Shown: positions 1 through 9,540 of the stretch, piece after piece
Position numbering within the stretch: the stretch's first letter is position 1
How the letters are laid out: each line of letters starts with the position of its first letter
Assembly (NCBI RefSeq): GCF_003634935.1
Contig: NZ_RBXO01000001.1
Location: forward strand, 2,629,501 to 2,693,500
Source of the DNA: Saccharothrix australiensis
GTDB lineage: Bacteria; Actinomycetota; Actinomycetes; Mycobacteriales; Pseudonocardiaceae
Length of the DNA stretch: 64,000 bases
Direction of reading: 5' to 3'
Program-made: the position numbers and the translations under genes
Notes under the pieces: model-generated
What the model saw: the letters and a program-made list of their open reading frames with translations, nothing else
What the model was told of the DNA's origin: nothing
Database searches by the model: none

Positions 1-1181
1 GGCCGTTCCGGCACGTGCCCCAGGCACACCAGCAGCAGGCCGGCGATGGTGGCGTAGTCGCCACCGGGCGCGTCGGGCAGCTCCACGCCCAGGTCGGCCA
101 GGTCGTGCACGGGGAACGTGCCGGGCAGCACCAGCGAGCCGTCCTCGGCGTTGCGCACCGCCAGGACGTCCGGGTCGGTCTCGTCCATGATCTCGCCGAC
201 GATCTCCTCCAGCAGGTCCTCCAGCGTGACCATGCCCGCGACCGCGCCGTGCTCGTCGACCACCAGCGCCATCTGCTCGCGCTCGGCCTTGAACCGGCGC
301 AGCGCGTCCGACACCCGCACCGAGTCCGGCAGCACGAGCGCGGTGCGCGCCACGTCCTCCACGACGTGGTGCTCGCCCAGCAGGTCGCGCAGGTGCACGA
401 CGCCGATCAGGTCGTCCAGGTGCCCGCCGCGCGCCACCGGCGCGCGCGAGTGGCCGGAGGCGGCCAGCTCCGCCCGCGCCGCCGCGACGTCCAGCTCGGC
501 GGGCAGCGTGACCACGGCCCGCCGCGGCACCAGCACCTCCCGCAGGCGGCGCTCGTGGATCTCCAGCGCGCCGGTGATGATCTCGCGCTGCTCGGCGTTG
601 AGGCCGCGCTGCGCCGCGACCAGCTCGCGCAGCTCCTCCGGCGACATCTGCTCCGACTCGGCGTCCGGCCGGCCGCCGAACAACCGGACCACGAGGTCCG
701 TGGCCGCGCTCAGCGCCCACACCGCCGGCCGGGAGATGGTGGAGAGCACGTCCAGCGGGCGGGCGACCAGCAGCGCCCACCGCAGGGCGTTCTGCATCGC
801 CAGCCGCTTGGGCGCGAGTTCGCCGAACACCAGCGTGAGGAACGTCAGCACGACGGTCACCAGCGCGATCGCCACGGCGTTCGCCGCACCGCCCAGGAAC
901 GACAGCAGCGGCACCAGGGGCGCGGCGAGCGACACGGCGGCCGTCGCGGACGCCAGGAACCCCGCCAGCGTGATGCCGATCTGGATGGTGGCGAGGAACC
1001 GGTTCGGGTCGCGCGCCAGCCTGACCAGCGTCCGCGCCCCGGCCCGCCCGTCCCGCTCCAGGGCGCGCAGCTGGCCCTCCCGCAGGGAGATCAGCGCCAT
1101 CTCGCTGCCCGCGAACACCGCGTTGAGCAGCACCAGCACCGCGACCAGCCCGAGCGTGAAACCGTAGCCGTCCACAACCAC
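1..1181 (-). CDS. CNNM/CorC (HlyC) family membrane protein with CBS pair, 3' end outside window
   Basis: Probably a membrane protein of the CNNM/HlyC/CorC family, implicated in Mg/Co efflux or metal homeostasis. The N-terminus reads as a hydrophobic CNNM transmembrane domain (FAGSEMALISLREGQLRAL, then IQIGITLAGFLASATAAV). A cytoplasmic part containing NAEQREIITGALEIHERRLR follows, then two CBS motifs (ALVVDEHGAVAGMVTLEDLL and EEIVGEIMDE) and the start of the CorC_HlyC C-terminal domain (VHDLADLGVELPDAPGGDYA). Start chosen at GTG 1181, with GGATGCGGA just upstream; GTG 1175 is in frame and also possible. About 393 codons are present and the frame stays open to the left edge, so the gene is truncated only by the window. 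The family is clear; the transported ion is not. Confidence 0.88.
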   Translation of the reverse strand, partial: MVVDGYGFTLGLVAVLVLLNAVFAGSEMALISLREGQLRALERDGRAGARTLVRLARDPNRFLATIQIGITLAGFLASATAAVSLAAPLVPLLSFLGGAANAVAIALVTVVLTFLTLVFGELAPKRLAMQNALRWALLVARPLDVLSTISRPAVWALSAATDLVVRLFGGRPDAESEQMSPEELRELVAAQRGLNAEQREIITGALEIHERRLREVLVPRRAVVTLPAELDVAAARAELAASGHSRAPVARGGHLDDLIGVVHLRDLLGEHHVVEDVARTALVLPDSVRVSDALRRFKAEREQMALVVDEHGAVAGMVTLEDLLEEIVGEIMDETDPDVLAVRNAEDGSLVLPGTFPVHDLADLGVELPDAPGGDYATIAGLLLVCLGHVPER

Positions 1182-1222
1182 TCCGCATCCGGTGACCGAG
1201 TGGGCGCAACGCTACTGCCGGA

Positions 1223-1579
1223 TCACCGCCGCCACAGCTCGGGCACCGCGGCCTCCGCGACCAGCTCCTCCGGCGCGGACAGCCGCCACGCCTCGAACAC
1301 CAGCTCGGCCAGCTCGTCGGCCTCGACGCCGGCCAGTCGGACGACGACCCAGCCGAACCCGCCCGCGGTGAACTGCTCCTCGAACACGTCCGGCCGCTCG
1401 GCCACCAGCGCCCGCTGCTCGGACAGCGTCTGCTTCAGGCCCACCGTCAGCGTGCGGGGCCAGTAGTAGCCGAACCGCTTGCCGCGCACGCTGAACGAGC
1501 TGTACTGGCCGGCCTCGGCGCGCTCCACGTCGGGCAGCGCGCCGAGGAACCGGAAGAAGTCGTCACTGCCCACACCCAC
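1223..1579 (-). CDS. MmcQ/YjbR family protein
   Basis: A 118-residue protein of the MmcQ/YjbR fold (a small double-wing DNA-binding-like domain of unknown cellular role). It has the family's usual length and typical pieces: an N-terminal helix with FFRFLGALPDVERAE, the central GKRFGYYWPRTLTVGLKQTL and the C-terminal VRLAGVEADELAELVFEAWR. The ATG at 1579 is the only sensible start. It lies on the same strand between the ABC permease (72 nt upstream) and the CNNM gene, so co-transcription is possible, but no functional link is visible. Assignment rests on overall pattern; no catalytic residues are expected. Confidence 0.75.
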   Translation of the reverse strand: MGVGSDDFFRFLGALPDVERAEAGQYSSFSVRGKRFGYYWPRTLTVGLKQTLSEQRALVAERPDVFEEQFTAGGFGWVVVRLAGVEADELAELVFEAWRLSAPEELVAEAAVPELWRR

Positions 1580-1651
1580 CGCACAGCCCCCACGAGTCCG
1601 GAAACCGCAGTATAAGTGGCCGCTGTGGACGGTCTGGGCGGGCGTTCCCCG

Positions 1652-2749
1652 TCACCGCTCGCGGGCCCACGCCTTGGCCAGCGCCAGCCTGCCGCCGGTG
1701 TGCAGCAGGGAACCGGAGTAGATCCGGCCGGCCAGCAGCACCGCCAGCACGGCCGTCCCGGCCAGCAGACCCAGTGCCACCAAGGCTTCCCACGTCGCCG
1801 CCTGACCCGCGAACATGCGCACGGGCATCGCGATGGCCGACGAGAACGGCACGTACGACAGCACGGTCAGCACGGTGGTGTTCTCCGCGAAGAACATCAC
1901 GCCGAAGTACGGCCCCATCACCAGCATCACGACCAGGCCCATGCTCGAACCCAGGTCCTCCTGGCGGCTGACCAGCGACCCGGCGACCGCCCACATCGAG
2001 GCCAGCAGCACGAACCCGAGGACCAGGAACGGCACGAACCAGCCCAGCGCGGGCGCGACCAGGGTCAGCAGCTCCGAGTGCCCGCCCAGCCGCAGCGCGA
2101 CCGGCGCGGCGACCGCCAGCACCACCACCTGCGCGACGGTCAGCAGCACGTGGCCCGCGATCTTGCCCGCCAGCAGGGCCCGCACGGGGACCGTCGACAC
2201 CAGGATCTCCACGATCCGGGTCTGCTTCTCGGTGACGGTGCTCTGCGCGATCGCCGTGCCGCCCATGCCGAACACCAGGAAGACCAGCGCGAACACCATG
2301 ATCACGAGCTGCCGCTGCCCGCTGCCCACCTCGGACGGTTCGAGCAGGTCGACCGGCGGCGCGGTGCGCAGCGCCGCCACGACGTCGGTCGGCGGGTCGT
2401 TCCGCGCCACCACGCGCACACCGGTCGCCGAGCCGCCGGTGGTGTCCGGCACGACCGCCGCCGACACCTCCTCCGACCGCACGAGGTCCTGCGCCGCGGC
2501 GAGGTCGGGCACGGTGCGGACGTCCAGGTCCGCACCGGCCAGCACCTCGGCGGCCCGCGAGCCGACCGCGGCGACCTCCGTCCGGCCGCCCCCGAACACG
2601 GAGGGCAGGACGGACAGGGCGAACAACCCGACCAGGACCACGCCGAAGCCGATCCAGAAACCCTTGGCGCGCAGGAAGGTCCGCACCTCGCGCTCGGCGA
2701 CCAGGCGGGTGGCGGCGACGAAGCCGCCGCGGCTGTCGTCGGTGGACAT
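1652..2749 (-). CDS. ABC-2 type transporter permease (NatB-like)
   Basis: Membrane subunit of an ABC exporter, 365 residues from ATG 2749 (the frame stays open further upstream, inside the ATPase gene, but that is not used). Typical NatB/ABC-2 layout: an N-terminal segment FWIGFGVVLVGLFALSVL, a large extracytoplasmic loop of about 130 residues, then about five hydrophobic segments starting at IMVFALVFLVFGMGGTAIAQ. The sequence STVTEKQTRIVEILVSTVP is the characteristic coupling-region motif of this family. Its ATG overlaps the ATPase stop by one base (TGATG), so the two are translationally coupled and form one exporter. The neighbouring two-component system suggests stress-induced export, perhaps of a drug or peptide; the substrate is unknown. 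Confidence 0.86.
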   Translation of the reverse strand: MSTDDSRGGFVAATRLVAEREVRTFLRAKGFWIGFGVVLVGLFALSVLPSVFGGGRTEVAAVGSRAAEVLAGADLDVRTVPDLAAAQDLVRSEEVSAAVVPDTTGGSATGVRVVARNDPPTDVVAALRTAPPVDLLEPSEVGSGQRQLVIMVFALVFLVFGMGGTAIAQSTVTEKQTRIVEILVSTVPVRALLAGKIAGHVLLTVAQVVVLAVAAPVALRLGGHSELLTLVAPALGWFVPFLVLGFVLLASMWAVAGSLVSRQEDLGSSMGLVVMLVMGPYFGVMFFAENTTVLTVLSYVPFSSAIAMPVRMFAGQAATWEALVALGLLAGTAVLAVLLAGRIYSGSLLHTGGRLALAKAWARER

Positions 2750-3633
2750 CAGATCGCCTCCAGGAAGATCTCGTCGAGCGTCGGCACGACGCGGGTGAAA
2801 CCGCGGACGGAACCGCGGCGCAGCGCGGTCTCCAGCACCACCTGCTCGGCGTCGGGCCGACCGTCCAGCTCGAACACCACGCGGGGACCGTCGCCGTCGA
2901 CCACCCGCACGCCGGGCACGTCGCGGACCCACCCGGCGTCCGAGGCCACGACCAGCTCGAAGCGCGTGGTGCCGTACCGCTCGCGCAGCTCGTCGCGCGC
3001 GCCGGCGGCGGTGACCCGGCCGCCCGAGATGATCACCACGTCGTCGCAGAGCCGCTCCACCACGGACAGCTGGTGGCTGGAGAACAGCACCGGCACCCCG
3101 CTCGCGGCCCGCTCGCGCAGCACGCCGAGCACCGTCTCCACGGCGATCGGGTCGAGGCCGGAGAACGGCTCGTCCAGGATGAGCAGCACGGGGTCGTGCA
3201 CGAGGGCGGCGGCGACCTGGGCGCGCTGCTGGTTGCCCAGCGACAGCTCCTCCAGCCGGTCCTTGGCGCGGTGGCCCAGTTCGAGCTGGTCGAGCAGGCG
3301 CTCGGTGTTGCGCGCGGCGGTGGCCGCGTCGAGGCCGTGCAGCCGGCCGAGCCAGCCGATCTGCTCGGCCACCCCCATCTTCGGGTACAGGCCGCGCTCC
3401 TCGGGCATGTACCCGAACCGCTTGCGCACCGCGCCGGTGACCGGCGCGCCGTCCCAGGTGACGGTGCCGCCGTGCGCGGCGAGGACGCCGAGCACGATGC
3501 GCATGGTCGTGGTCTTGCCGGCGCCGTTGGCGCCCAGGAAGCCGGTCATCCGACCGGGCTCCACCTCGAACGACACCCCGTCGAGGACCTGGTGATCGCC
3601 GAACCGCCGGCTGATCGACGTCACTTTCAGCAT
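2749..3633 (-). CDS. ABC transporter ATP-binding protein (NatA-like)
   Basis: ATPase subunit of the exporter, 294 residues from ATG 3633 (MLKVTSISRRFGDHQVL). Walker A is GANGAGKT, the signature region is ELSLGNQQRAQVAAAL, Walker B is LLILDEPFSGLD and the switch histidine lies in LFSSHQLSVVERLCD. The C-terminal ~80 residues (GTTRFELVVASDAGWVRDVP and on) match the DUF4162-type domain found on NatA-like drug/sodium exporter ATPases. The frame runs on upstream of 3633, but the added residues do not look like ABC protein. No clear Shine-Dalgarno site is visible. The gene lies 123 nt downstream of the response regulator on the same strand, so two-component system and transporter may form one unit. 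Confidence 0.9.
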   Translation of the reverse strand: MLKVTSISRRFGDHQVLDGVSFEVEPGRMTGFLGANGAGKTTTMRIVLGVLAAHGGTVTWDGAPVTGAVRKRFGYMPEERGLYPKMGVAEQIGWLGRLHGLDAATAARNTERLLDQLELGHRAKDRLEELSLGNQQRAQVAAALVHDPVLLILDEPFSGLDPIAVETVLGVLRERAASGVPVLFSSHQLSVVERLCDDVVIISGGRVTAAGARDELRERYGTTRFELVVASDAGWVRDVPGVRVVDGDGPRVVFELDGRPDAEQVVLETALRRGSVRGFTRVVPTLDEIFLEAI

Positions 3634-3756
3634 GATCGGAACGCTATCGGCGCACGACGCCCGCCACGTCCGGCGCGAGATCGACTCCGGGGGTCCTCCG
3701 CGCGGAGGACCCGACGCGGTCACACCGGGTGAGCGCCGCCCGGCGCGGTCGGCGGG

Positions 3757-4425
3757 TCAGGGCCGGCCGGGCGACACGATCCCGTGCTCGTAGGCGAAGA
3801 CGACGGCGTGGGTGCGGTCCCGCAGGTCCAGCTTGGCCAGGATGCGCGACACGTGCGTCTTCACCGTCGTCTCGCCGAGGAACAGCGCGGCGGCGATCTC
3901 CGCGTTGCTCGCGCCCCGCGCCAGGTGCGCCAGCACCTCGAACTCGCGGTCGGTCAGCTCCGGTGGCCGGCGGGTGGGCGCGGCGGGCGCGGGCGCGCCG
4001 AACCGCGCGATGACGCGGCGGGTGACCTCGGGCGCGAGCAGGGCGTCGCCGCGCGCCACGATCCGCACCGACTCGACCAGGTCCTCCGGCGAGGAGTTCT
4101 TGAGCAGGAACCCGCTCGCGCCCGCGCGCAGCGCCTCGAACAGGTAGTCCTCGCGGTCGAACGTGGTGAGGATGACGATCCGGATCGGGTTGTCCGCCCC
4201 GGCCGGGCCGAGGATGCGCCGCGTGGCCTCCAGGCCGTCCACGCCGGGCATCTGGACGTCCATCAGCACCACGTCCGGCCGGAGGCGGGTGACCACCGCC
4301 ACGGCCTCCAGGCCGTCCCGCGCCTCGCCGACCACCTCGATGTCGTCCTCGGTGCCGAGGATCACCCGGAAGCCCGCCCGCACCAGGTCCTGGTCGTCGG
4401 CGAGCACCACGCGCAGCGGAGTCAT
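3757..4425 (-). CDS. NarL/LuxR family response regulator
   Basis: A 222-residue response regulator. The receiver domain (residues ~4-120) has the acidic pair D10/D11, phospho-acceptor D56 (VVLMDVQMPG), the switch Thr in VILTTFD and the conserved Lys in GFLLKNSSPEDL. The C-terminal LuxR helix-turn-helix (ELTDREFEVLAHLARGASNA to TVKTHVSRILAKL) is complete. ATG 4425 overlaps the kinase stop by 4 nt (ATGA), so it is the kinase's partner. Systems of this type next to ABC-2 exporters commonly control the exporter in response to envelope stress. The signal is not evident from sequence. Confidence 0.93.
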   Translation of the reverse strand: MTPLRVVLADDQDLVRAGFRVILGTEDDIEVVGEARDGLEAVAVVTRLRPDVVLMDVQMPGVDGLEATRRILGPAGADNPIRIVILTTFDREDYLFEALRAGASGFLLKNSSPEDLVESVRIVARGDALLAPEVTRRVIARFGAPAPAAPTRRPPELTDREFEVLAHLARGASNAEIAAALFLGETTVKTHVSRILAKLDLRDRTHAVVFAYEHGIVSPGRP

Positions 4426-5747
4426 GCGGGAAACCTCGCACGGACCAGGTAGCCGCCGGCGCGCCGGGGTCCGGCTTCCAGCTCGCCGCCGTGGACGGCG
4501 ACCCGTTCCCGCATCCCGACCAGGCCGAACCCGCCGCCCCGCGTGGCGGCGGCCGAACCGCGCCCGTCGTCGGCGACCTCGACCTCCAGCGCCGACTCCA
4601 GGAACCGCACGCGCACGTCGGCCTTGCGCGCGCCCGCGTGCTTGACCACGTTCGTCAGCGACTCCTGCACCACCCGGTACACCGACAGCGCCACGCCGCC
4701 CGGCACCGGGCGCGGTTCGCCGTACACGCCGTGCGCCACGTCGAGCCCGGCGATCCGGGCCTTGGCGGCGAGTTCGGGAAGCTGGTCGAGGCCCGGTGAC
4801 GACGTCTCGCCCTCGGGCGCGCCCAGCACGGCCCCGACCGGGACCTCCTCGGCCGGTTCGGCGCGCAGCACGCCCAGCAGCCCGCGCAGCTCGCCGACCG
4901 CGGTGCGCGCGGTGTCCTCGATGGTGCGCAGCGCCTCGCGGGCCAGGCCGGGGTCGCGGTCGAGCACCCGCCGGGCAGCGCCCGCCTGCACGCCCATCAC
5001 CGACACGTGGTGCGCCACGACGTCGTGCAGGTCGCGCGCGATGCGGACCCGCTCGGCGATGATCGCGCCCCGCGTGTTCTGCGCCTGCGACCGGCGCAAC
5101 TGCTCCGCGCGGTGCGCCAGCTCGGCCCGCCGGCGCGCCGACATCCACGCCATCTCGCCGAAGAAGTAGGCGGACAGGAAGAACAGCAGGTTGAACAGGA
5201 TGCCGTAGAGCACCGACGCGAGCACGGGGTCCAGCGGGCCGGCCGCGTCCTCGAACACCGGTGTGGGCCGCACCAGGAACCGCACCAGCCCGTAGCCGAG
5301 CCAGCCGAACATGGCCACGATGACGCCGATCCGCACCCGCCGCGCGAGGACCCGGTCCCGCGTCCACGCGCCCGCGCTGTAGAGGGCGATGAACAGCGCG
5401 ATCGAGGGCACCAGGCCGTCCCCGACCTGCCTGGCCTGGCCGGCGATGAACAGCACGCCCACCGCGAGCAGCACGACCAGCGGGAACCGCCGGCGCACGA
5501 CCAGCGGCAGGCTCACCGCGACGCTCCAGGCGAGCTGCTCGGCGAGGTGCGGCGCGGTGCCGCCCGCGAACGCGCCCATGCTGTTGACCAGGAGCGTCAT
5601 CGCCACGGCGTTCGCGAGCACCAGGAGGGCGAGCCACCCGTCCTGGCGCTGCTGGGCGGGCGAGGGCCGGGGCCGCCGCCACCGGGTCCACTCGGTCTCC
5701 GCGTGGTCGGCCGGGCGCGAGCCGTCAACGGGCGCGACGGAGGTCAT
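4422..5747 (-). CDS. Sensor histidine kinase (HisKA_3/NarL type)
   Basis: A 441-residue membrane histidine kinase. Residues ~37-195 contain about six hydrophobic segments (for example WLALLVLANAVAMTLLV, FPLVVLLAVGVLFIAG and YGILFNLLFFLSAYFFG) with no large extracytoplasmic domain, which suggests an intramembrane-sensing kinase. A short coiled-coil linker leads to the HisKA_3 dimerisation domain with phospho-acceptor H241 in ERVRIARDLHDVVAHHVSV. The ATPase follows, with N-box VVQESLTNVVKHAGA, G1 VADDGRGS and G2 GFGLVGMRERV. It is the first gene of the kinase-regulator(-ABC) set transcribed leftward. A receptor for cell-envelope perturbation is the likely role, by analogy with LiaS/DesK-like kinases. 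Confidence 0.93.
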   Translation of the reverse strand: MTSVAPVDGSRPADHAETEWTRWRRPRPSPAQQRQDGWLALLVLANAVAMTLLVNSMGAFAGGTAPHLAEQLAWSVAVSLPLVVRRRFPLVVLLAVGVLFIAGQARQVGDGLVPSIALFIALYSAGAWTRDRVLARRVRIGVIVAMFGWLGYGLVRFLVRPTPVFEDAAGPLDPVLASVLYGILFNLLFFLSAYFFGEMAWMSARRRAELAHRAEQLRRSQAQNTRGAIIAERVRIARDLHDVVAHHVSVMGVQAGAARRVLDRDPGLAREALRTIEDTARTAVGELRGLLGVLRAEPAEEVPVGAVLGAPEGETSSPGLDQLPELAAKARIAGLDVAHGVYGEPRPVPGGVALSVYRVVQESLTNVVKHAGARKADVRVRFLESALEVEVADDGRGSAAATRGGGFGLVGMRERVAVHGGELEAGPRRAGGYLVRARFPA

Positions 5748-5799
5748 GCGGGCAACCTAACCCGCGTCGCACCCGGGACGGCCGCCGAGGTGGCGCGCC

Positions 5800-5861
5800 C
5801 CTGGTTCCCGTGGGACGGCGCGACGCCGCGCGCCTGGTTCCCGTGGGACGGCGCGACGCCG
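5800..5861. repeat. Two identical 29-bp direct repeats
   Basis: The 29-bp sequence beginning CCTGGTTCCCGTGGGACGGC occurs at 5800-5828 and again, identical, at 5833-5861, a period of 33 bp. It lies in the 135-bp gap between the kinase start and the snapalysin stop. The second copy also supplies the left arm of the hairpin at 5836-5873. Confidence 0.9.
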
Positions 5862-5873
5862 CCCCACGGGACC
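5836..5873 (-). terminator. Probable terminator of the snapalysin gene
   Basis: CCCGTGGG at 5840-5847 pairs with CCCACGGG at 5863-5870, extended by GGT/ACC with one bulged T, about 15 nt of GC-rich loop. It begins 10 nt beyond the snapalysin stop codon when read leftward. There is no U-tract, as is common in high-GC actinobacteria. Confidence 0.55.
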
Positions 5874-5882
5874 GTCACCGGC

Positions 5883-6452
5883 TCAGTACACGAAGCACTC
5901 GGTGCTCGCGTAGCCCTCCGCCCGGACGTCCGCCGCCACGAGCGAGCCGCGGAACTTGCGGTCCACCTCGGCCCGCTCGGCCGCGTTGGGCAGGTCGTTC
6001 TTGCACGACGCCGGAGCGCTGGAGCCCGACATCAGGTCCGAGCACAGGCCCGTCCGCCGGTCCGGCAGGCCGAGGATGTGCCCGATCTCGTGGGTGGTGA
6101 TGCGGGGCTTGTAGTGACCCTGCTGGACGGCCTGGCGTCCCATGTAGACGGTTCCGTTGCCCAGGGACGTCGTGATGGCGCGCGGCCAGCCGTTGTCCGC
6201 GTAGATCCGGATGTTCGTCGGGTTGCCGGGGCCCTTCTTGGCCAGCTTGACGTTGACCACGGACTTGTTCCAGTTCTCCGCGGCCTTGTCCCAGTCGGCC
6301 ACGAACTCCTGGGCCTGGCTGGTGTCGTAGTACAGGGTGCGGACCAGCGCCTTCGTGTCCGCCGCCGCCGCGCTGGGCGCGGTGACCGCGACCAGCGGCA
6401 GCAGCAGGCCCAGGGCCAGGGTGGCGGCGCGCGCGACCTTTCGCACGAGCAT
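5883..6452 (-). CDS. Snapalysin-like secreted metalloprotease (family M7)
   Basis: A 189-residue secreted zinc protease of the snapalysin (small neutral protease) family. Residues 1-31 form a Sec signal peptide (MLVRKVARAATLALGLLLPL, then VTAPSAAAA). The zinc motif HEIGHILGLPD occupies residues 121-131: His121, Glu122, His125 and the Asp131 third ligand typical of M7. Four Cys residues downstream (GLCSD, SCKND, TECF and the region between) could form disulfides. ATG 6452 has a strong ribosome site (AAAGGAG, 8 nt upstream). Length matches mature snapalysin plus a short pro-region. In Streptomyces the gene usually sits beside a LysR activator; none is present here. Confidence 0.93.
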   Translation of the reverse strand: MLVRKVARAATLALGLLLPLVAVTAPSAAAADTKALVRTLYYDTSQAQEFVADWDKAAENWNKSVVNVKLAKKGPGNPTNIRIYADNGWPRAITTSLGNGTVYMGRQAVQQGHYKPRITTHEIGHILGLPDRRTGLCSDLMSGSSAPASCKNDLPNAAERAEVDRKFRGSLVAADVRAEGYASTECFVY

Positions 6453-6480
6453 GGTGATCTCCTTTGAGCAGGGAACAGCC

Positions 6481-6508
6481 GGGAGCCCTGGTGACAGGGT
6501 GGGCTCCC
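6481..6508 (-). promoter_or_regulatory. Hairpin in the 5' leader of the snapalysin gene
   Basis: GGGAGCCC (6481-6488) and GGGCTCCC (6501-6508) form a perfect 8-bp inverted repeat with a 12-nt loop, 29 nt before the start codon. It could stabilise the leader mRNA or act as an operator; no ligand or protein can be named. Confidence 0.4.
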
Positions 6509-6647
6509 GCACCCAAGTAACCAGGCGTAGCGGGGGATGGCCAGACCCGTACGGAGGGTTGTGGGGTCCGGAAACCGGTAATCCGGGTGCCCGGACGCGG
6601 GACGGCTGCCCTGGAAGGGGCATGGCGGTGACCCGGATGGCGGTGGG

Positions 6648-6666
6648 GTGTCCGGTGGTCGGACAC
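6648..6666. promoter_or_regulatory. Inverted repeat GTGTCCG-N5-CGGACAC, candidate operator
   Basis: A 19-bp perfect dyad, GTGTCCGGTGGTCGGACAC, in the 358-bp divergent region between snapalysin (start 6452) and the alpha-glucosidase (start 6811). The same arms with the same 5-bp spacing recur at 53147-53165. The remainder of this intergenic region has no ORF I can support; it presumably holds both divergent promoters. Confidence 0.55.
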
Positions 6667-6810
6667 CGGTCTCCTGCTGCCGGACGGGCCGGTGGTGCGC
6701 CGGACGGGCGGTTCCCGTCGCCGAACCGCCTGCGTCCTGCGTAGGGTGGGGCGCGGGTGACCCTCCGCGAGGACGGGCACGGCACTCGACCGCACATCGG
6801 GAGGTCGCGC

Positions 6811-8508
<1,698 letters not shown>

Positions 8509-8523
8509 GCGCCGCGCCGGCCC

Positions 8524-9120
8524 CTACTCGCGCGGCGGCGCGGTGGGGCCCGCCGCGGTGCCGCTCGCGCGCGGCACGGCCGCGAGGCCGTCGATCGCGA
8601 GCGACAGCAGGCGCTCCACGGGGATCGCGGACCGCTCGCTGCCCCACGCCGCGCCGACGGCCAGCGTGAGCAGCTCCTCCGGCGTCACGGTCGGCGCGAC
8701 GGCGCCCGCCTCCTGCGCCCGCGCCAGCAGCCGGGCGGCGGCGGCCCGCATCGCGGCGCACGACGCGTGCAGGCCCGAGCCCTCGTCGCGCAGTGCCGCC
8801 AGCACGGACTCCGGCAGGCCGCGGTAGGTGGCGGAACCGTGCGCCAGCTCGGTCAGCCAGTGCCGCAGCGCCTCGGCGGGCTCTGCGGCGAGGAGCGCCT
8901 CCGCGCTGGTCCGGAGCAGCGCGAACCGGTGGTCCAGCAGGGCGGCCAGCAGCGCCTCCCTGGTCGGGAAGTGGCGGTAGAGCGTGCCGATGCCCACTCC
9001 CGCGCGTCGGGCGATGTCGCGCAGCGACGCGTCGGCGCCCTGTTCGGCGAACGCCTCGGCGGCGACGGTGACGAGCAGGTCGTGGTTGCGGCGGGCGTCG
9101 GCTCGGGGTCGTTCGGGCAC
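8524..9120 (-). CDS. TetR family transcriptional regulator
   Basis: A 198-residue one-component repressor. The N-terminal TetR helix-turn-helix runs from LLVTVAAEAFAEQGADASLR through VGIGTLYRHFPTREALLAAL. The rest is a ligand-binding domain of the SbtR/TetR_C_33-like type (AALRDEGSGLHASCAAMRAA). The GTG at 9120 has AGGAGG 7-12 nt upstream and fits the protein start (VPERPRADARRN), so the long open frame further upstream is ignored. It converges on the alpha-glucosidase (15 nt apart) and diverges from trpB2 across a 420-bp region; the usual target would lie in that region. Ligand unknown. Confidence 0.88.
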   Translation of the reverse strand: MPERPRADARRNHDLLVTVAAEAFAEQGADASLRDIARRAGVGIGTLYRHFPTREALLAALLDHRFALLRTSAEALLAAEPAEALRHWLTELAHGSATYRGLPESVLAALRDEGSGLHASCAAMRAAAARLLARAQEAGAVAPTVTPEELLTLAVGAAWGSERSAIPVERLLSLAIDGLAAVPRASGTAAGPTAPPRE

Positions 9121-9540
9121 GGGAACCTCCTGGCGTCGACGAGCGGAGCGCCGCTCCACGCCTTCCGGTGCGGTGCTCCGACCCACTGGCTCTCGCGGTG
9201 ATGTCGTGGCGGAGAGTGTCCTGGTGACCGGGCCGCCGGACAACAGCCCGACGTCCGGGCACGGTGCGGCGCACCGGCCGGCACCGACCACAGTGGACGG
9301 TCGGCGGCCCGCCGACCGGTGTCGGGCCTCCCGTGCGCCTCGACCCGGACCCTCGCGATCCCGGTGCCTGCCCGTCGGCGCGCCGACCCCGAACACGAGC
9401 GCCACCCCAGGCCGAACCCGCCACGCGGCACAGGGCCGCGCCTTCCCGGTGCGGTGGCGCATCCGCGCTACGGTGCGCCACGAGCACCCGTGCGCGCCTC
9501 GCGCGCCGACCGCGCCGATGTTCTGAGGGGACGTGTCGAC
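9121..9540. other. Divergent intergenic region tetR / trpB2
   Basis: 420 bp without a supported gene, between the divergent starts at 9120 and 9541. It contains a perfect 8-bp inverted repeat, GTGGCGCA (9454-9461) and TGCGCCAC (9474-9481), flanking a TACGGT hexamer (9469-9474) that could be a -10 box for trpB2. No clear -35 was found. Confidence 0.4.

Noticed and set aside
15-1466. 483-codon plus-strand ORF at the left edge
   Set aside because: Antisense shadow of the CNNM/CorC gene; His/Arg/Gln-rich composition typical of reverse-strand reading in high-GC DNA, while the minus strand gives clear CBS motifs.
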